Assembly: GCF_900107585.1 (NCBI RefSeq)
Contig: NZ_FNQM01000024.1
Span: forward strand, 1-35,154
From: Rubrimonas cliftonensis
GTDB lineage: Bacteria > Pseudomonadota > Alphaproteobacteria > Rhodobacterales > Rhodobacteraceae
Reading direction: 5' to 3'
DNA: 35,154 nt
Part shown: positions 23,826 to 33,900 of the stretch, one piece after another
Layout: each line of letters starts with the position of its first letter
Position numbering within the stretch: position 1 is the first letter of the stretch
The notes under the pieces: model-generated
What the model was told of the DNA's origin: nothing
Databases searched by the model: none
The model's input: only the letters and a program-made list of their open reading frames with translations
Translations under genes and position numbers: made by a program

Positions 23826-23963
23826 TGGAATGATCCTGTTCCGGGCGCCAACGGCGCGTTTCGTCGGCATAGGGTGGTTAAGCCAGACCTTAGGCGCATC
23901 GCGGGCTTGCGCGAATTGCGGGTTGCGCCAATGATTCGATAGTTTGCGCCAGGGAGGGCCGCG
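23826..23963. promoter_or_regulatory. Divergent control region with AraC-type direct repeats
   Basis: Between the permease (-) and AraC gene (+) lie two exact copies of TTGCGCCA, at 23923-23930 and 23944-23951, 21 bases apart (two helical turns), with partial copies TTGCGC at 23907 and TTGCG at 23916. AraC proteins bind direct repeats with such spacing. The copy at 23944 touches the ribosome-binding site AGGGAGG of the regulator, which suggests self-repression. Confidence 0.5.
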
Positions 23964-25010
23964 ATGTCGGACGACTCGCATTCTTCGGGCGCGCATGCTT
24001 CGGGGGCGCATGCGGCGCGCATCCGCGCCTCGTCGCTCGCGCCGATCGTGGAGCAACTCGACCGCAGCGGCGCGGCGACGACCGCCATGATGACGCGGCG
24101 GCTTTTGACGCGCGACCAGTTGGCCGACCCCTATGGCGAGGTTCCGCTGACCGCGTACGTCGCGCTGCTTGAGGACGCGGCCGCTCAGGCGGCCGACCCG
24201 CTGCTCGGCGCACGCATCGGCGCGCAGTTCCGCCCAGGAAATCTCGGGCCCGTGGGGCTGCTTTTCGGGGCGTCGGCGACGCTGCGCCGGGGCCTCGAAC
24301 GGCTCACGCGCTGGCTGGCCGTCTGGCAGGACGCCACCGTGGTGCGGATCGAGGACGACGGTTCGGCCGTGACGTGGAGCTATCGGCTGGACGATCCCGC
24401 GATCTGGCCGCGCCGGCAGGACGCGGAGTACACCCTGGCCGCGACGATCGCGCTGGCGCGCGAGGCGTTCGGCGCATCGTGCCGACCGGTGGCGGCGCAC
24501 CTCGAGCACGGCGCGGCGGACGACGCCGCACCCCTGTCGCGGCTCCTCGGCGTGCGGCCGCTGTTTGCGCAGACGGCCAACCGCCTGGTGTTCGCGCGCG
24601 CCGATTGTGACCGGCCCCACCGCCGGGAAGACCGGGACCTGATGACGATCCTCGAGCGCCATGTGGCGGACCTGTTCCAGCCTGCGCCGGGCGAGGCGGG
24701 GCTGGTGGCCCGGGTGCGCACGCTGGTTCTTGCGCAACTCGGCCGCCGGAAGATAACCCTGCCGACCATCTCGGCCACGCTGAACGTCTCGGCGCGGACG
24801 CTGCAGCGCCGGCTGGCCGAGGAGGGCACGTCGTTGCGCGCCCTGGTGCTGGAGTGTCGCATGGAGCTTGGCCGGGTGCATCTGCGCGATGGCCGCATCT
24901 CGAACGCCGAGATCGCCCGCACGCTCGGCTACGCCGACAGCACCGCGTTCTGGCGGGCCTTCAAGACGGCGGCCGGGACCAGCCCCTCGGAGTTCCGCCC
25001 TCCCCGTTAA
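23964..25010 (+). CDS. AraC-family regulator with OruR/ArgR-type N-terminal domain
   Basis: 348 aa. ATG 23964 is preceded by AGGGAGG. Residues about 25-210 form the Arabinose_bd-type sensing domain of OruR-like regulators (DPLLGARIGAQFRPGNLGPV followed by LLFGASATLRRGLERL). The C-terminal AraC double helix-turn-helix covers about 245-345: ITLPTISATLNVSARTLQRR in the first, ISNAEIARTLGYADSTAFWR then AFKTAAGTSPSEFR in the second. OruR-type proteins often answer to amino acids such as ornithine, and the divergent permease-oxidase-cupin operon fits amine or amino-acid use. It probably activates that operon through the TTGCGCCA repeats just upstream. The stop codon lies in a CCCGTTAACGGG palindrome. 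Confidence 0.87.
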   Translation: MSDDSHSSGAHASGAHAARIRASSLAPIVEQLDRSGAATTAMMTRRLLTRDQLADPYGEVPLTAYVALLEDAAAQAADPLLGARIGAQFRPGNLGPVGLLFGASATLRRGLERLTRWLAVWQDATVVRIEDDGSAVTWSYRLDDPAIWPRRQDAEYTLAATIALAREAFGASCRPVAAHLEHGAADDAAPLSRLLGVRPLFAQTANRLVFARADCDRPHRREDRDLMTILERHVADLFQPAPGEAGLVARVRTLVLAQLGRRKITLPTISATLNVSARTLQRRLAEEGTSLRALVLECRMELGRVHLRDGRISNAEIARTLGYADSTAFWRAFKTAAGTSPSEFRPPR

Positions 25011-25901
25011 CGGGATGCCTGCGCACGCACGCTCGCACGCTCGAACGGCGGCCCGACCGCGCCGCGAAAGAACACGACGCGCAAGCCGAATGCGGGTCGC
25101 GCTGCAGGCCCCGACAACCGGCGACCGCGGAGCCCTCCTCTATCCGCGCGAGGATCACGCAGACGCTCACCGCCAGCACGAGACGGAGCGCCGCGCCGCC
25201 GCTCGCCAGAAGGATCGGCAGGGCGCGATGGCGCCAGGCAGGCTCGAACGCCCGCGCAGGGTTCCCAGGCTCAACGATTGAGCCAATCGCGGTCATCCGC
25301 CCCGGAACGCCGACGACAGGAGGCCCGCACCGCGAAGGACCGCGCTCACGCCCAGGCAGGTCCAGAGGGCCTCACGGAAGCACGGCGCGCGGTTGCGATG
25401 AACAGGCGCGTGGAGATCGTCACCGCCGAGGCGAGCCAAAGCGGGGCAGACGGCGGGAACACGGCTTCAAGAGATTGCAGCGCTTCGCCGCTCCTCGTCC
25501 GACGCGCAGCCGCGCCGCTGACCGGCCACAATGTTCACTTGCTTGCCGAAACGGCCCGTCAATCCATTAGCAGGCTCCCAGCGGACGGTCGTCTGGCTGC
25601 CGCCCGATTGAAGTGTTTTGCCATCTGCGAGGCGGTCTGGTCCGGCAGATCAAGGATCGGATTGACGTCGACGTCGTGGATTTTCGGTGAGCCGCGCGGG
25701 CGAGAAGTGGGCTCCGGGACCACAGGCAACCGAGAAAGGACACCTGAAAGCGCTGGCGGTGTGTTAAGATCCAACAGTCAAGACCGATTCGGATTCTCGA
25801 ATTGAAGCATTCGAGAGCCAACGCTTCGTGATTATATCGAATATTTTCTTGAGGCCCAACTAAGTAGCGCCTTGCGCTGCTGCAATTCGGGGACTCGATC
25901 G
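25011..25901. other. Long gap without a convincing gene
   Basis: 891 bases between the AraC gene and the giant gene pair. The open frames here (for example 25278-25805 + and 24961-25296 -) lack ribosome-binding sites and show mixed composition. On the minus strand near 25135-25230 there is a hydrophobic stretch (ILLASGGAALRLVLAVSVCV) that may be the relic of a membrane protein. From about 25600 the GC content falls, and 25825-25860 (ATTATATCGAATATTTTCTT) is the most AT-rich stretch of the window. This last part probably contains the promoter of the giant genes and looks different in origin from its surroundings. Confidence 0.4.
25795..25816. promoter_or_regulatory. Inverted repeat upstream of the giant gene pair
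   Basis: Perfect 8-bp arms TCTCGAAT and ATTCGAGA around TGAAGC. It lies 86 bases before the ATG at 25902 and directly before the AT-rich stretch. No T tract follows, so an operator or RNA leader hairpin is more likely than a terminator. Confidence 0.35.
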
Positions 25902-28900
25902 ATGTCACAGCGCACCACCGACCGCATCGCCGTCGTAACGGCTGGGCTGTCTTCGACAAGCCCGCAAGAAGATGCGCGACTTGAGGCGCTGCGTATGCGG
26001 CTGGCCGAGGCGGGCGGCGCATCGGGGCCTGACGCGATCTCGCTGGCCCGCAGCCCCTTCGACCGTTCCGCCCGCATCGCGACGGCGGCGACGGCGCAGG
26101 CGCGCGACATCGAGCGGATGCTCAGGGGACGCGCCGACGCCGCGCGGCCGGCCGAGCGGGCGTTTCGGCGCGAGACGCCGCTGCGCGACGGCCGCGACCC
26201 ACGGTCTGCGCCCGTCTGGGGTCGCGGCGGTCGGGTCGTGCGCAGCGAGGGACCGTTTGATGGCGAGGACGGCCGGCGCTTCTGGTTCGACTTCTACGCC
26301 GTGGCGGCCGATCTTGCGCCCGTCCATCTCGCTGGCGAAGACCGGCCCGCGCTGCTGGCCGCCGTCGGCGCGGCGCGCGCCGATGCGGTCGCGCTGCCGC
26401 CCGGCGGCGTGTGGGTCCGCGCCGACCTGCTCGCCGAGGGCGCGCCGGCGGACGGTTACTTCGGCCTGCGCATCGCGGCCGGGCGGCTGGCCTTCGACGC
26501 GACGCCGCGCGCCGAAGACGGGCGGCTGACGCTGCCGCCGCGGGCGGGCTTCCGGCTTCAGGTCACGCCGGACTATGACCGCGAGCGGCCGGCTGTGGAG
26601 CGCAGGCTCGGGGCCGATCTCGCCGCCGCCACGCTGTCCCTGCCCGAGCGGCTGGCGTTGACGGTCGCGCCGGGCGGGTTTGCATCGGTCGAGACCGGCG
26701 CCGCGTCGTGGCGGCTGTTCGGCGCCGCGCTGGACTTCGAGCCGCAGCCCGACGCCGCCGCCGTCTATCGCGACGATCTCAAGGCGCTGGTCCTGCCGCT
26801 TGCCGCAGCGGCGAAGGAGTTGGCGCTGCGCGAGAGCCTGTCGCCCTTCGTGACGCTCGGCGGCTCGGCGCGCATCGTCTCCGCCGGCTGGGCGCTGCCT
26901 GTGGCGACACTGGACGACCTGCCCGTCGAGCCCGACGGCGCGGGCGGGCTGACGGTGCAGGGCAACGCCCAGGTCACGCTGGACTGGGCGGGGCTGCAGG
27001 GCGGTCCCATCCGCCTGCCGTCGCCGGCGATCACGCTGTTTCCCGGGCTGCTGATCGTCAGCGACACGGCCGCCTCGAACCGCGACGCGCGCCAGCGGCT
27101 GCGGCTGTGGCGCGACGCGGACGCCCTGCACCGCTCTGAACTGCTGCTGCGCTACACCGACGCGTTCCGGCTGAGCTACGCCGTCAATCTCGACGGCGAC
27201 GAGGCGGTGCTGACCGAGACCGACGCCGAGGGGCGCTGGGACCGGCCGGTCGATGTGCGAGGAACGCCGTTCCCGGTGCGCACGCTGCGGTCGCTGCTGC
27301 TGCTGCACGTCTCGGACGCCGGGCGCTTCGCGGCGCTGTTCGACGACGACATTCTGGTCGACGCGCTTGACCCAGCGGCGACATGGCCCGTGGCGCCCGG
27401 CGAGGCGACGGCGCTGGCGATCCGCAACGCGCTGTTCACCGTGACGCCGGTCAACAGCGTCTTTCTGTTCGCCGTGCTGCGCGACCCGGAGACGGCCGAG
27501 CGGGGGCTGCTGCTGCTGGCCTTCGGCCTTTACGGCGCGCTGCCCACGCTGCCCGACCCCTACGCCGCCAACCTGCGCTGGATGACCAATGACAGCAGAG
27601 GCGCGCGCGAAGCGGGCCGACCCCGCTCGCTGCTCATCAGCCGGACGGCGTGGACCAGCCCGGCGGAGGACGATGAGCCCGGCATGGTCGATTTCGGCTT
27701 CGATTTCGCGCCGCTGGCGGGGCAGGACGCGGTGTTCGCGCAATGGGCGGCGGCGGGATCTTCGGCGGGGGCGGTCCCGCCGGCGACGCCGGGGGCGGCC
27801 GCGCTGGCCGCCGCGGCGTCGGGCGCGGTCTTCGCCAACGCCGGCCCCGCCGCGTCGCGCGACGCCGACCGGGCCGCGGCCGTGGGCGCCGGGCGGCGCG
27901 ACATCGAGTGGGACCGGCGCTTCCACCGGTTCCGCGACGAGCAGTTCGCGCTGGTCGACGTCTCCAGCAACGCAGACCAGATGGGCGTCAGCTTCGCCTG
28001 GTTCGATCCCGGCCGACTGCAGGACGAAGACCTCATCTTCTACCAGACCTTCCGCGCCAGCGCCGAGGCGCATCCCGACGGGGGCGCGTTTCCTGTGCGG
28101 GTGCAGGGTCTCGATCTCGTGTCGCAGGGGCGCTTCGTGCGCGGCTTCGCGCTGCCGCAAGTCAGCTGGGAGCCGCTGGTGAACCTGACGCCGCCGCAGG
28201 TTGCGGGCGATCCGCCGATCCTGTTCAACTTCTACCCGGACGATGGCGGCCCAACGCGGTTTCTGACCGACTCGGTCGATCTGGTGCCGATCGCGCCCCT
28301 GCCTGTGACCGAGTTTCTGGTCGAGGACTTCACAGCGCGCGACAATGGCTTCAGCGGCGCGCTGTTCACGCTGCCCTTCGGGCTGCGCGCCTTCGCGGAG
28401 CTCACGCGCCCCGCGCCCGGCGCGCCCGGCGCCGCGCTCGGCTTCAACCGGCCGGCCTATCCCGTAGCTGACGTGGTCGGCGGTCTGCAGCTGCGCGCCG
28501 ACGCGCCGCCCCATCCCGCGCGCAGCGCGACGTTCCGGGGCGGGACGTTCCAGCTGAGCAACGTCGTGACCGCCACCGGCGCGCCCACCTTCGCCAGCAC
28601 GCTGGGCGGGAGCGTCACCGGCATCTTCAACAGGGACTTCTTCGGCCCCCCCAACCCCGGGCTCAACAACCGCGGCGTGCCGCTGACGCGCATCGACTTC
28701 TCGGGTTACGGCGCCAATACCTTCAGCCACTGGTTCGACCCCAACGCCGCGATCGCGCAGACCAGCCAGACGCGCTTCGACATCTTCAACGGCCGCTGCG
28801 CGCATGAGCTGATCCAAGTGCGCAGCCTGGTCTATCCATGGGGCGTGCGGGTGGTGCGCACCATCACCATCTTCCGCACGTCCAGCGCCAACGTCTTCCG

Positions 28901-30980
28901 CTTCGACACTGGCTGGCAGGCGGAATCCGACGGGCTGTTCGACTTCCGCTACACCGCGCTGAACGCGGCCGACCAGCCGATCCAGGTGGCCAGCCCCTTC
29001 ACCGTCCATCCCGGGCTGGTGAAGGGGCTGTTCAGGATCCGCAACATCGTCGAGACGCCGGACATCCCGCGCTTCGAGCAGGGCTGGTCGAAGCAGAACG
29101 GCGATCTGTACATCGACGGCGACGGGCGCCAGCAGGTCGTCAACGCGGCCACGGACGCGGCGTTCCGCAACCCGCAGGCGGTGCTGCAGCCGGTCTATTT
29201 CGACGCCGACGTGCAGGTCGAGGGGATCGTCGCCGGCGGCGAGGCGGGGCGGACAGCGGCGACAGGGGTGCTGGGTTTTGTGCAGCTGGCGCCCAAGGGC
29301 GAGCCGATCCCCGCAAGCCTGCTGGAGCAACTGCTAATCACGCAGGGCGGCGCGATCGGCGGCCCGGTGGACTGCGAGATCGACGTGCTGGGCAGCGGCC
29401 AGCGCATGCGCCTGACGCGGATCGAGGTCGGCGCAGCGCGCGACGCCGCGGACGGGCGCGTATTCGCGGGCGTGGCGCGCGGCGCGGTCGTGCTGCCGCA
29501 GGAAGGCTCATGGAGCGTCGTGGAGCACAATCAGGGCACCGGCGCGGTGGCGCCCGTGGGCGACGCGACGGGCGTGCCGGTCATCCGGCGCGGCGCGCTG
29601 GTCGATCCGGCCCAGCAGACCACCGACGCGGGCCAGGCCGACCGCGCCCGGCTGGCCAACCCGCGCGAGCTGATCCGCGTCGCCGACGCCACGACGCGCA
29701 ACTACGCCTTCCTGCAGTCCACGGGCACGCAGAAGGCGCTGTTTCCGGTTCCCAGCTTCGAGCAGGGCGTCAACCGCCTGCTGGGCGAGACGCCGCGCTT
29801 CGCCGACGCCTATCGCATCCTGAACTCCGAGATCTTTCCCAACCTCGAGGACGCGCTGCCGCTGGCGCTCGGCGGCTTTCAGACGCGGATCGTCGCGCAG
29901 GGGTATCAGCTGATCGATCAGTTCGATCCGGACGCGGTGTTCGAGCAGGTGTTGCCGGACGGTCCTCTGTTCCTGATCAACGAGGACTTCATCAAGATCT
30001 ACGTCGAGTACGCCAGAAAGGACACGGCCGGCGTCAAGCAGCAGGACGGCTCGCTGCGCTATGGCTTCGATGCGCTGGCGCAGGACGTCGCCGACAAATG
30101 GCTCAGCAAGGTCAACGACATCGGCATGGTGGTCGATCTCGGCGACCTGAAGCGCATCATGATCATCAAGGGGCGCTTCGACGCTGAGAAGGGCGCCGCG
30201 CCGACCTTCGCCGGCCCCGAGATCGAGTTCAGCGACGCGCTGCAGCCGATCATCGACATCCTGCAGATCCTCGCCGCGCTGAGCGGTCAGGACTACGCCG
30301 GCGCCTTCGCCAAGGGGCTCGAGGTCGCGATGTCGAACTCGGCCGACAGCTGGACCTATGCGTTCCACGCCAAGAAGGAGATCCCGCTCATCCGCTTTCC
30401 GCCGGCGGCGGTCGCGTCTGCGCTCGACCCGCTGAAGCTGGAGTGTCAGCTCGCGCTGGGGGTATATTTCAACGAGATCAACGTCTTCACCTCCGATCCC
30501 AAGGACCTGATCCCCTCCGCCGGCGCCTTCATCGACTTCAAGGGGCGGCTCTCGGTGATGTGCGTAAGCGTCGCGGCGGCGACGGTCTACGCCACCGGCT
30601 CGGTGGACCTGCGAACCGCGGCCGACATCAAGACCGGCCCGTCGCTCCTCATGAAGTTCGGATTCGGCTGCGAGCTTGTGGTGGGTCTGCCGGTGGTGGG
30701 CAACGTCTCGCTGCTCTACATGGTCGGCGTCGAGATGTTTCTCGACACCAGCCAGGTGACCGTTTCCGCCTTCCTGCTGTTTCGCGGCCGCGCCGAGATC
30801 CTCGGCGGCATCGTGACCGTCACCATCACCATCGAGGCGCGCGGCACGGTGCAGCGCCTGCTGACCGAGGACCGCACCAACATGAGCGCGCAGGTCTCGT
30901 TCGGCATCGACATCTCGATCTTCCTCGTCATCAACATCAGCTTCCACGAGAGCTGGCAGGAACAGCGTCAGATCGCCTGA
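25902..30980 (+). CDS. Giant protein of unknown function (1692 aa), first of a pair
   Basis: I recognise no family. ATG 25902 has GGGGA about 9 bases ahead; an upstream TTG at 25872 is less likely. There is no signal peptide. Residues 1-90 are Arg/Ala-rich and helical; about 100-610 look like many short beta-strands (for example WRLFGAALDFEPQPDAAAVY, RSLLLLHVSDAGRFAALFDD). A low-complexity Ala/Gly/Pro linker spans about 615-665. About 670-1480 is again beta-rich with aromatic patches (LVYPWGVRVVRTITIFRTSS, DTGWQAESDGLFDFRY). The last 150 residues are strikingly hydrophobic and alternating (GPSLLMKFGFGCELVVGLPV, GGIVTVTITIEARGTV), ending ESWQEQRQIA; they resemble membrane-inserting or stacked beta-strands more than helices. 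GC3 and codon use are those of a real gene over all 5 kb. It is followed after 12 bases by the second giant gene. Confidence 0.8.
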   Translation: MSQRTTDRIAVVTAGLSSTSPQEDARLEALRMRLAEAGGASGPDAISLARSPFDRSARIATAATAQARDIERMLRGRADAARPAERAFRRETPLRDGRDPRSAPVWGRGGRVVRSEGPFDGEDGRRFWFDFYAVAADLAPVHLAGEDRPALLAAVGAARADAVALPPGGVWVRADLLAEGAPADGYFGLRIAAGRLAFDATPRAEDGRLTLPPRAGFRLQVTPDYDRERPAVERRLGADLAAATLSLPERLALTVAPGGFASVETGAASWRLFGAALDFEPQPDAAAVYRDDLKALVLPLAAAAKELALRESLSPFVTLGGSARIVSAGWALPVATLDDLPVEPDGAGGLTVQGNAQVTLDWAGLQGGPIRLPSPAITLFPGLLIVSDTAASNRDARQRLRLWRDADALHRSELLLRYTDAFRLSYAVNLDGDEAVLTETDAEGRWDRPVDVRGTPFPVRTLRSLLLLHVSDAGRFAALFDDDILVDALDPAATWPVAPGEATALAIRNALFTVTPVNSVFLFAVLRDPETAERGLLLLAFGLYGALPTLPDPYAANLRWMTNDSRGAREAGRPRSLLISRTAWTSPAEDDEPGMVDFGFDFAPLAGQDAVFAQWAAAGSSAGAVPPATPGAAALAAAASGAVFANAGPAASRDADRAAAVGAGRRDIEWDRRFHRFRDEQFALVDVSSNADQMGVSFAWFDPGRLQDEDLIFYQTFRASAEAHPDGGAFPVRVQGLDLVSQGRFVRGFALPQVSWEPLVNLTPPQVAGDPPILFNFYPDDGGPTRFLTDSVDLVPIAPLPVTEFLVEDFTARDNGFSGALFTLPFGLRAFAELTRPAPGAPGAALGFNRPAYPVADVVGGLQLRADAPPHPARSATFRGGTFQLSNVVTATGAPTFASTLGGSVTGIFNRDFFGPPNPGLNNRGVPLTRIDFSGYGANTFSHWFDPNAAIAQTSQTRFDIFNGRCAHELIQVRSLVYPWGVRVVRTITIFRTSSANVFRFDTGWQAESDGLFDFRYTALNAADQPIQVASPFTVHPGLVKGLFRIRNIVETPDIPRFEQGWSKQNGDLYIDGDGRQQVVNAATDAAFRNPQAVLQPVYFDADVQVEGIVAGGEAGRTAATGVLGFVQLAPKGEPIPASLLEQLLITQGGAIGGPVDCEIDVLGSGQRMRLTRIEVGAARDAADGRVFAGVARGAVVLPQEGSWSVVEHNQGTGAVAPVGDATGVPVIRRGALVDPAQQTTDAGQADRARLANPRELIRVADATTRNYAFLQSTGTQKALFPVPSFEQGVNRLLGETPRFADAYRILNSEIFPNLEDALPLALGGFQTRIVAQGYQLIDQFDPDAVFEQVLPDGPLFLINEDFIKIYVEYARKDTAGVKQQDGSLRYGFDALAQDVADKWLSKVNDIGMVVDLGDLKRIMIIKGRFDAEKGAAPTFAGPEIEFSDALQPIIDILQILAALSGQDYAGAFAKGLEVAMSNSADSWTYAFHAKKEIPLIRFPPAAVASALDPLKLECQLALGVYFNEINVFTSDPKDLIPSAGAFIDFKGRLSVMCVSVAAATVYATGSVDLRTAADIKTGPSLLMKFGFGCELVVGLPVVGNVSLLYMVGVEMFLDTSQVTVSAFLLFRGRAEILGGIVTVTITIEARGTVQRLLTEDRTNMSAQVSFGIDISIFLVINISFHESWQEQRQIA

Positions 30981-30992
30981 GGGAGCGCGGCC

Positions 30993-33900
30993 ATGGACAC
31001 CTATCTCAGCCTGCTGCCCTTCCCCCAGCGCGTCGAAGGCGGGCGGATCACGCTGTCGGTCATGGTCATGCCGCGGCTGAGCGCGGCGTGGAACGGCGAC
31101 CCGCTGTCGCCGGTGATCGCGGACTTCCCCAACCCCGGCGACACAACGCCCGCCTTCGCCGACGCCGACATCCGGCTGGAGGCGCGCATCCATGCGGGGC
31201 TGGAGGATTTTCCCACCGACGCGCCGGTGGACGCGACCGTCGCGCTGCCGGACGCCAGCGGCGTGCAGGCCGATGCGCGGACGCTGTTTCAGGAGATGGT
31301 CGCGCCCGTTCCCGGCCGCTTTCAGCTGAGCGCCGATCCGCCGCGACTGGCCGAGCCGGCGCGGCCGCAGATCTTCGTCAAGAAATACCTGCCGCAGAGC
31401 TATCGCGACGCCTTCCTCTTCACCGGGCCGCGTTCGCCGCAGGCGGTGACCGACGACAGCTATCATTGCGCGATGAAGGGCGGCGCGGCGTTCAACCCGA
31501 ATTTCCAGATCACGCCGGACACGGTCAGCTGGGGACAGATCTACGCCTACTGCCTGCGCCACCCGCTGCTGGCGCGTCGGCTGGGACTGATCCGCGAGAC
31601 GACCTTCGCGGCGCCGCCGGGCGTCTTCGACGATGGCGGCTTCCTGTTCGTGGGCCTGGTCCCCGACAGCGCCTATCGCGCGCAGGCCGACGCCGACGCC
31701 GCCTTCGTCAAGCGCTACGCCGCGCGCATCCCGCGGCTGCAAGCCGGGGCGGCGCGGCAGCTTTTCGCGCCGGTGCTGTTTCCGGTTCTGATCGACGATC
31801 CGCTGATCCCCGGCCCGCCACCTGCGCCGGGCAACTTCGACGGCGTGTTCGCCGAGGCGGCGAGCTTCGACGACGGTTTCGTCAAGATCGTGCATGCGCG
31901 CCAGCCGGTCAGCCAGAACCTGCTGATGGAGACGCCCGACGGTTTTCCGCCGCTGAACGACACGGGCGTCTCGATGGGCGGCGACGACGACGATCTGGTG
32001 ATCCGTCAGAACCGCGCGCTGATGGAGGATCCGTCGGTCCCGCCCGCGCCAGGCATGCCCCAGCGGCTCGACGCGCCCTCGGGCGTCTTCGCCTATCGCT
32101 TCGACGTGCGCGCGGTCGGGCAGGCGGCCTGGACCTCGCTGACGCGGGTGCGCAGCCGCGCGCCCCTGACCATCGGCGCGGTCGACCTCGGGGTGTTCGA
32201 GGGCGAGCTGGGCGTCGAGGCGCACCCCGCCCAGTTCGACGGCGACCAGGTCGCCGGCCAGTTCTGGCTGCCGATGTATCTCGCCCACTGGACGGGCGGC
32301 TCGCTGGTGCTGCCTGACGAGACGGCGGCCGACCTCTACATGACCGAGCAGGAGGTGCGGGGGCAGGCCGCGCTCGGTCGCCTTTATGAGCCGATGGGCC
32401 TCGACGCCACGCCCCTGCGCTACGGCGCGAGCTATGAGATCCGCTGCCGGCTGATGGACCCGACCGGCGGGGGGCCGGCGCTTGACGACGAGCCGGTGAC
32501 CGAGGGCGCGGCGCCGATCGCCGCCCTGCCCTTCCGTCGCCACGTCGCGCCGCAGCCGGTGCGCGTGGCCGGCGCCCCGACGCTGCCCGAAGACCCGCTC
32601 GACACCTACTTCGCCGGCGACGCCCTCTCGGTCGACCGACCGCTGCTGAACTATCCCAGCGTGGTGTTCACCGGGAAATACGCCGATCCGATCCCGCTGC
32701 TGCAGGCGGCCTCGGTCGCGCTGCAGGGGCAGGAGAGCTTCGGCATTCCCGACCCCGACGCGACGCGGCTGCGCATCGACGTGGAGGTGCGCGGGCTGAA
32801 GCTCGACAATGCTCTGTCGTTGAGCGGGCGCGAGCCGTTCTATCGGCTCTACACCACGCACCGCGATTTTCCGGTCGATTTCGCCGCGACGCTGACCCTG
32901 CCGCTGGCGTTCCGCGACGCGGCGACGTTGCGCTACGGCGATCCCAACGACCTTGGCGATCTGGGCCTGTCGGTCGCGGAGATTGACGCGCTGGCCGAAA
33001 TCGTGCTGCCCACGGCGCGCGAGATCCGCCTGACGCTGCGCGCCGTCGGCGACCCCGACCCGGCCTATTTCGCGCCCGGCGCCGATGTCGGGCGCCCGCT
33101 GCAGATCAAGCTGCGGCGCGAGTCGACGGACGAGCGCGGCCTGCTGGCCGAACTCGCGCCCGCCGAGAGCATCCGCGGGATCTATCTGCAACCCGACCCG
33201 CCCGAGCTGTTCGACGGCCGGCTGCAGTCGCGCCTGTTCCGCCGCCGCCAGACGACCGAGCGCCCGACCATGATCCAGCGCCTCGCGCTGGCGCTTAGGC
33301 TGGAGCAGAAGGGCCTGACGCTGGTCGGCCGGCGCGGCGAGCGCGTCGTCTTCGGCTGCTCGCGCCGCATCCGCCACACGCTGGCGCCCGACCAGTCTTC
33401 GCTGACGCTGGCCGGCAGGGACGAACTGCTGAACCACTGGATCGTCGCCCTGACGCTGCGTCTCGACCGCGACTGGAGTTGGGACAACGCGCGCAAGGTC
33501 GCCTTCGAGATTTTCCGAGAGCAGCGCTTTCTGGCGGATGCGGAGATCGACGACAACGACGGCGGGCCGGTCGGCGACATCGAGATCGACCAGACCATCG
33601 ACAATCTCGCGCTGGCCGATCCCGACCGCGCGTCGACCCGGCTGGTGTTTCTGGACGCAGTGGAGCCCAAATCGGCCCGCCCGCGCGCCGGCGCGCCGGG
33701 CGAGGCGCGCTTTCCCGACGAGATCGCGCTGGACTACCGCATCGAGACGCGCTTTCGCGCGGCGCCCGAGCAGGCCGACCCGCCGCGCGCCTATCAGCTG
33801 CGCCTGCCCGTGACCACGCGCCCGGCGCAGGTTCCGCGACTGGTCTCGGCCGGTGTGGCGCTGTCGGCCTATCGGCGCGACGCGACCTATGCCGCGACCG

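Noticed and set aside
22341-23942. Plus-strand open frame opposite the APC permease
   Set aside because: Dominated by Arg/Glu/Gln/His runs, no start signals; the permease on the other strand is unmistakable.
25003-25014. CCCGTTAACGGG palindrome at the AraC stop codon
   Set aside because: Only 12 bp with no loop or T tract; too short to call a terminator or operator.
25278-25805. 175-codon plus-strand frame in the gap before the giant genes
   Set aside because: Mixed, unstructured composition and no translation start signal; the frame is open by chance in GC-rich DNA.
25905-29330. Minus-strand open frame of 1141 codons opposite giant gene 1
   Set aside because: Same shadow composition; the plus frame has the coherent codon bias and translation signals.
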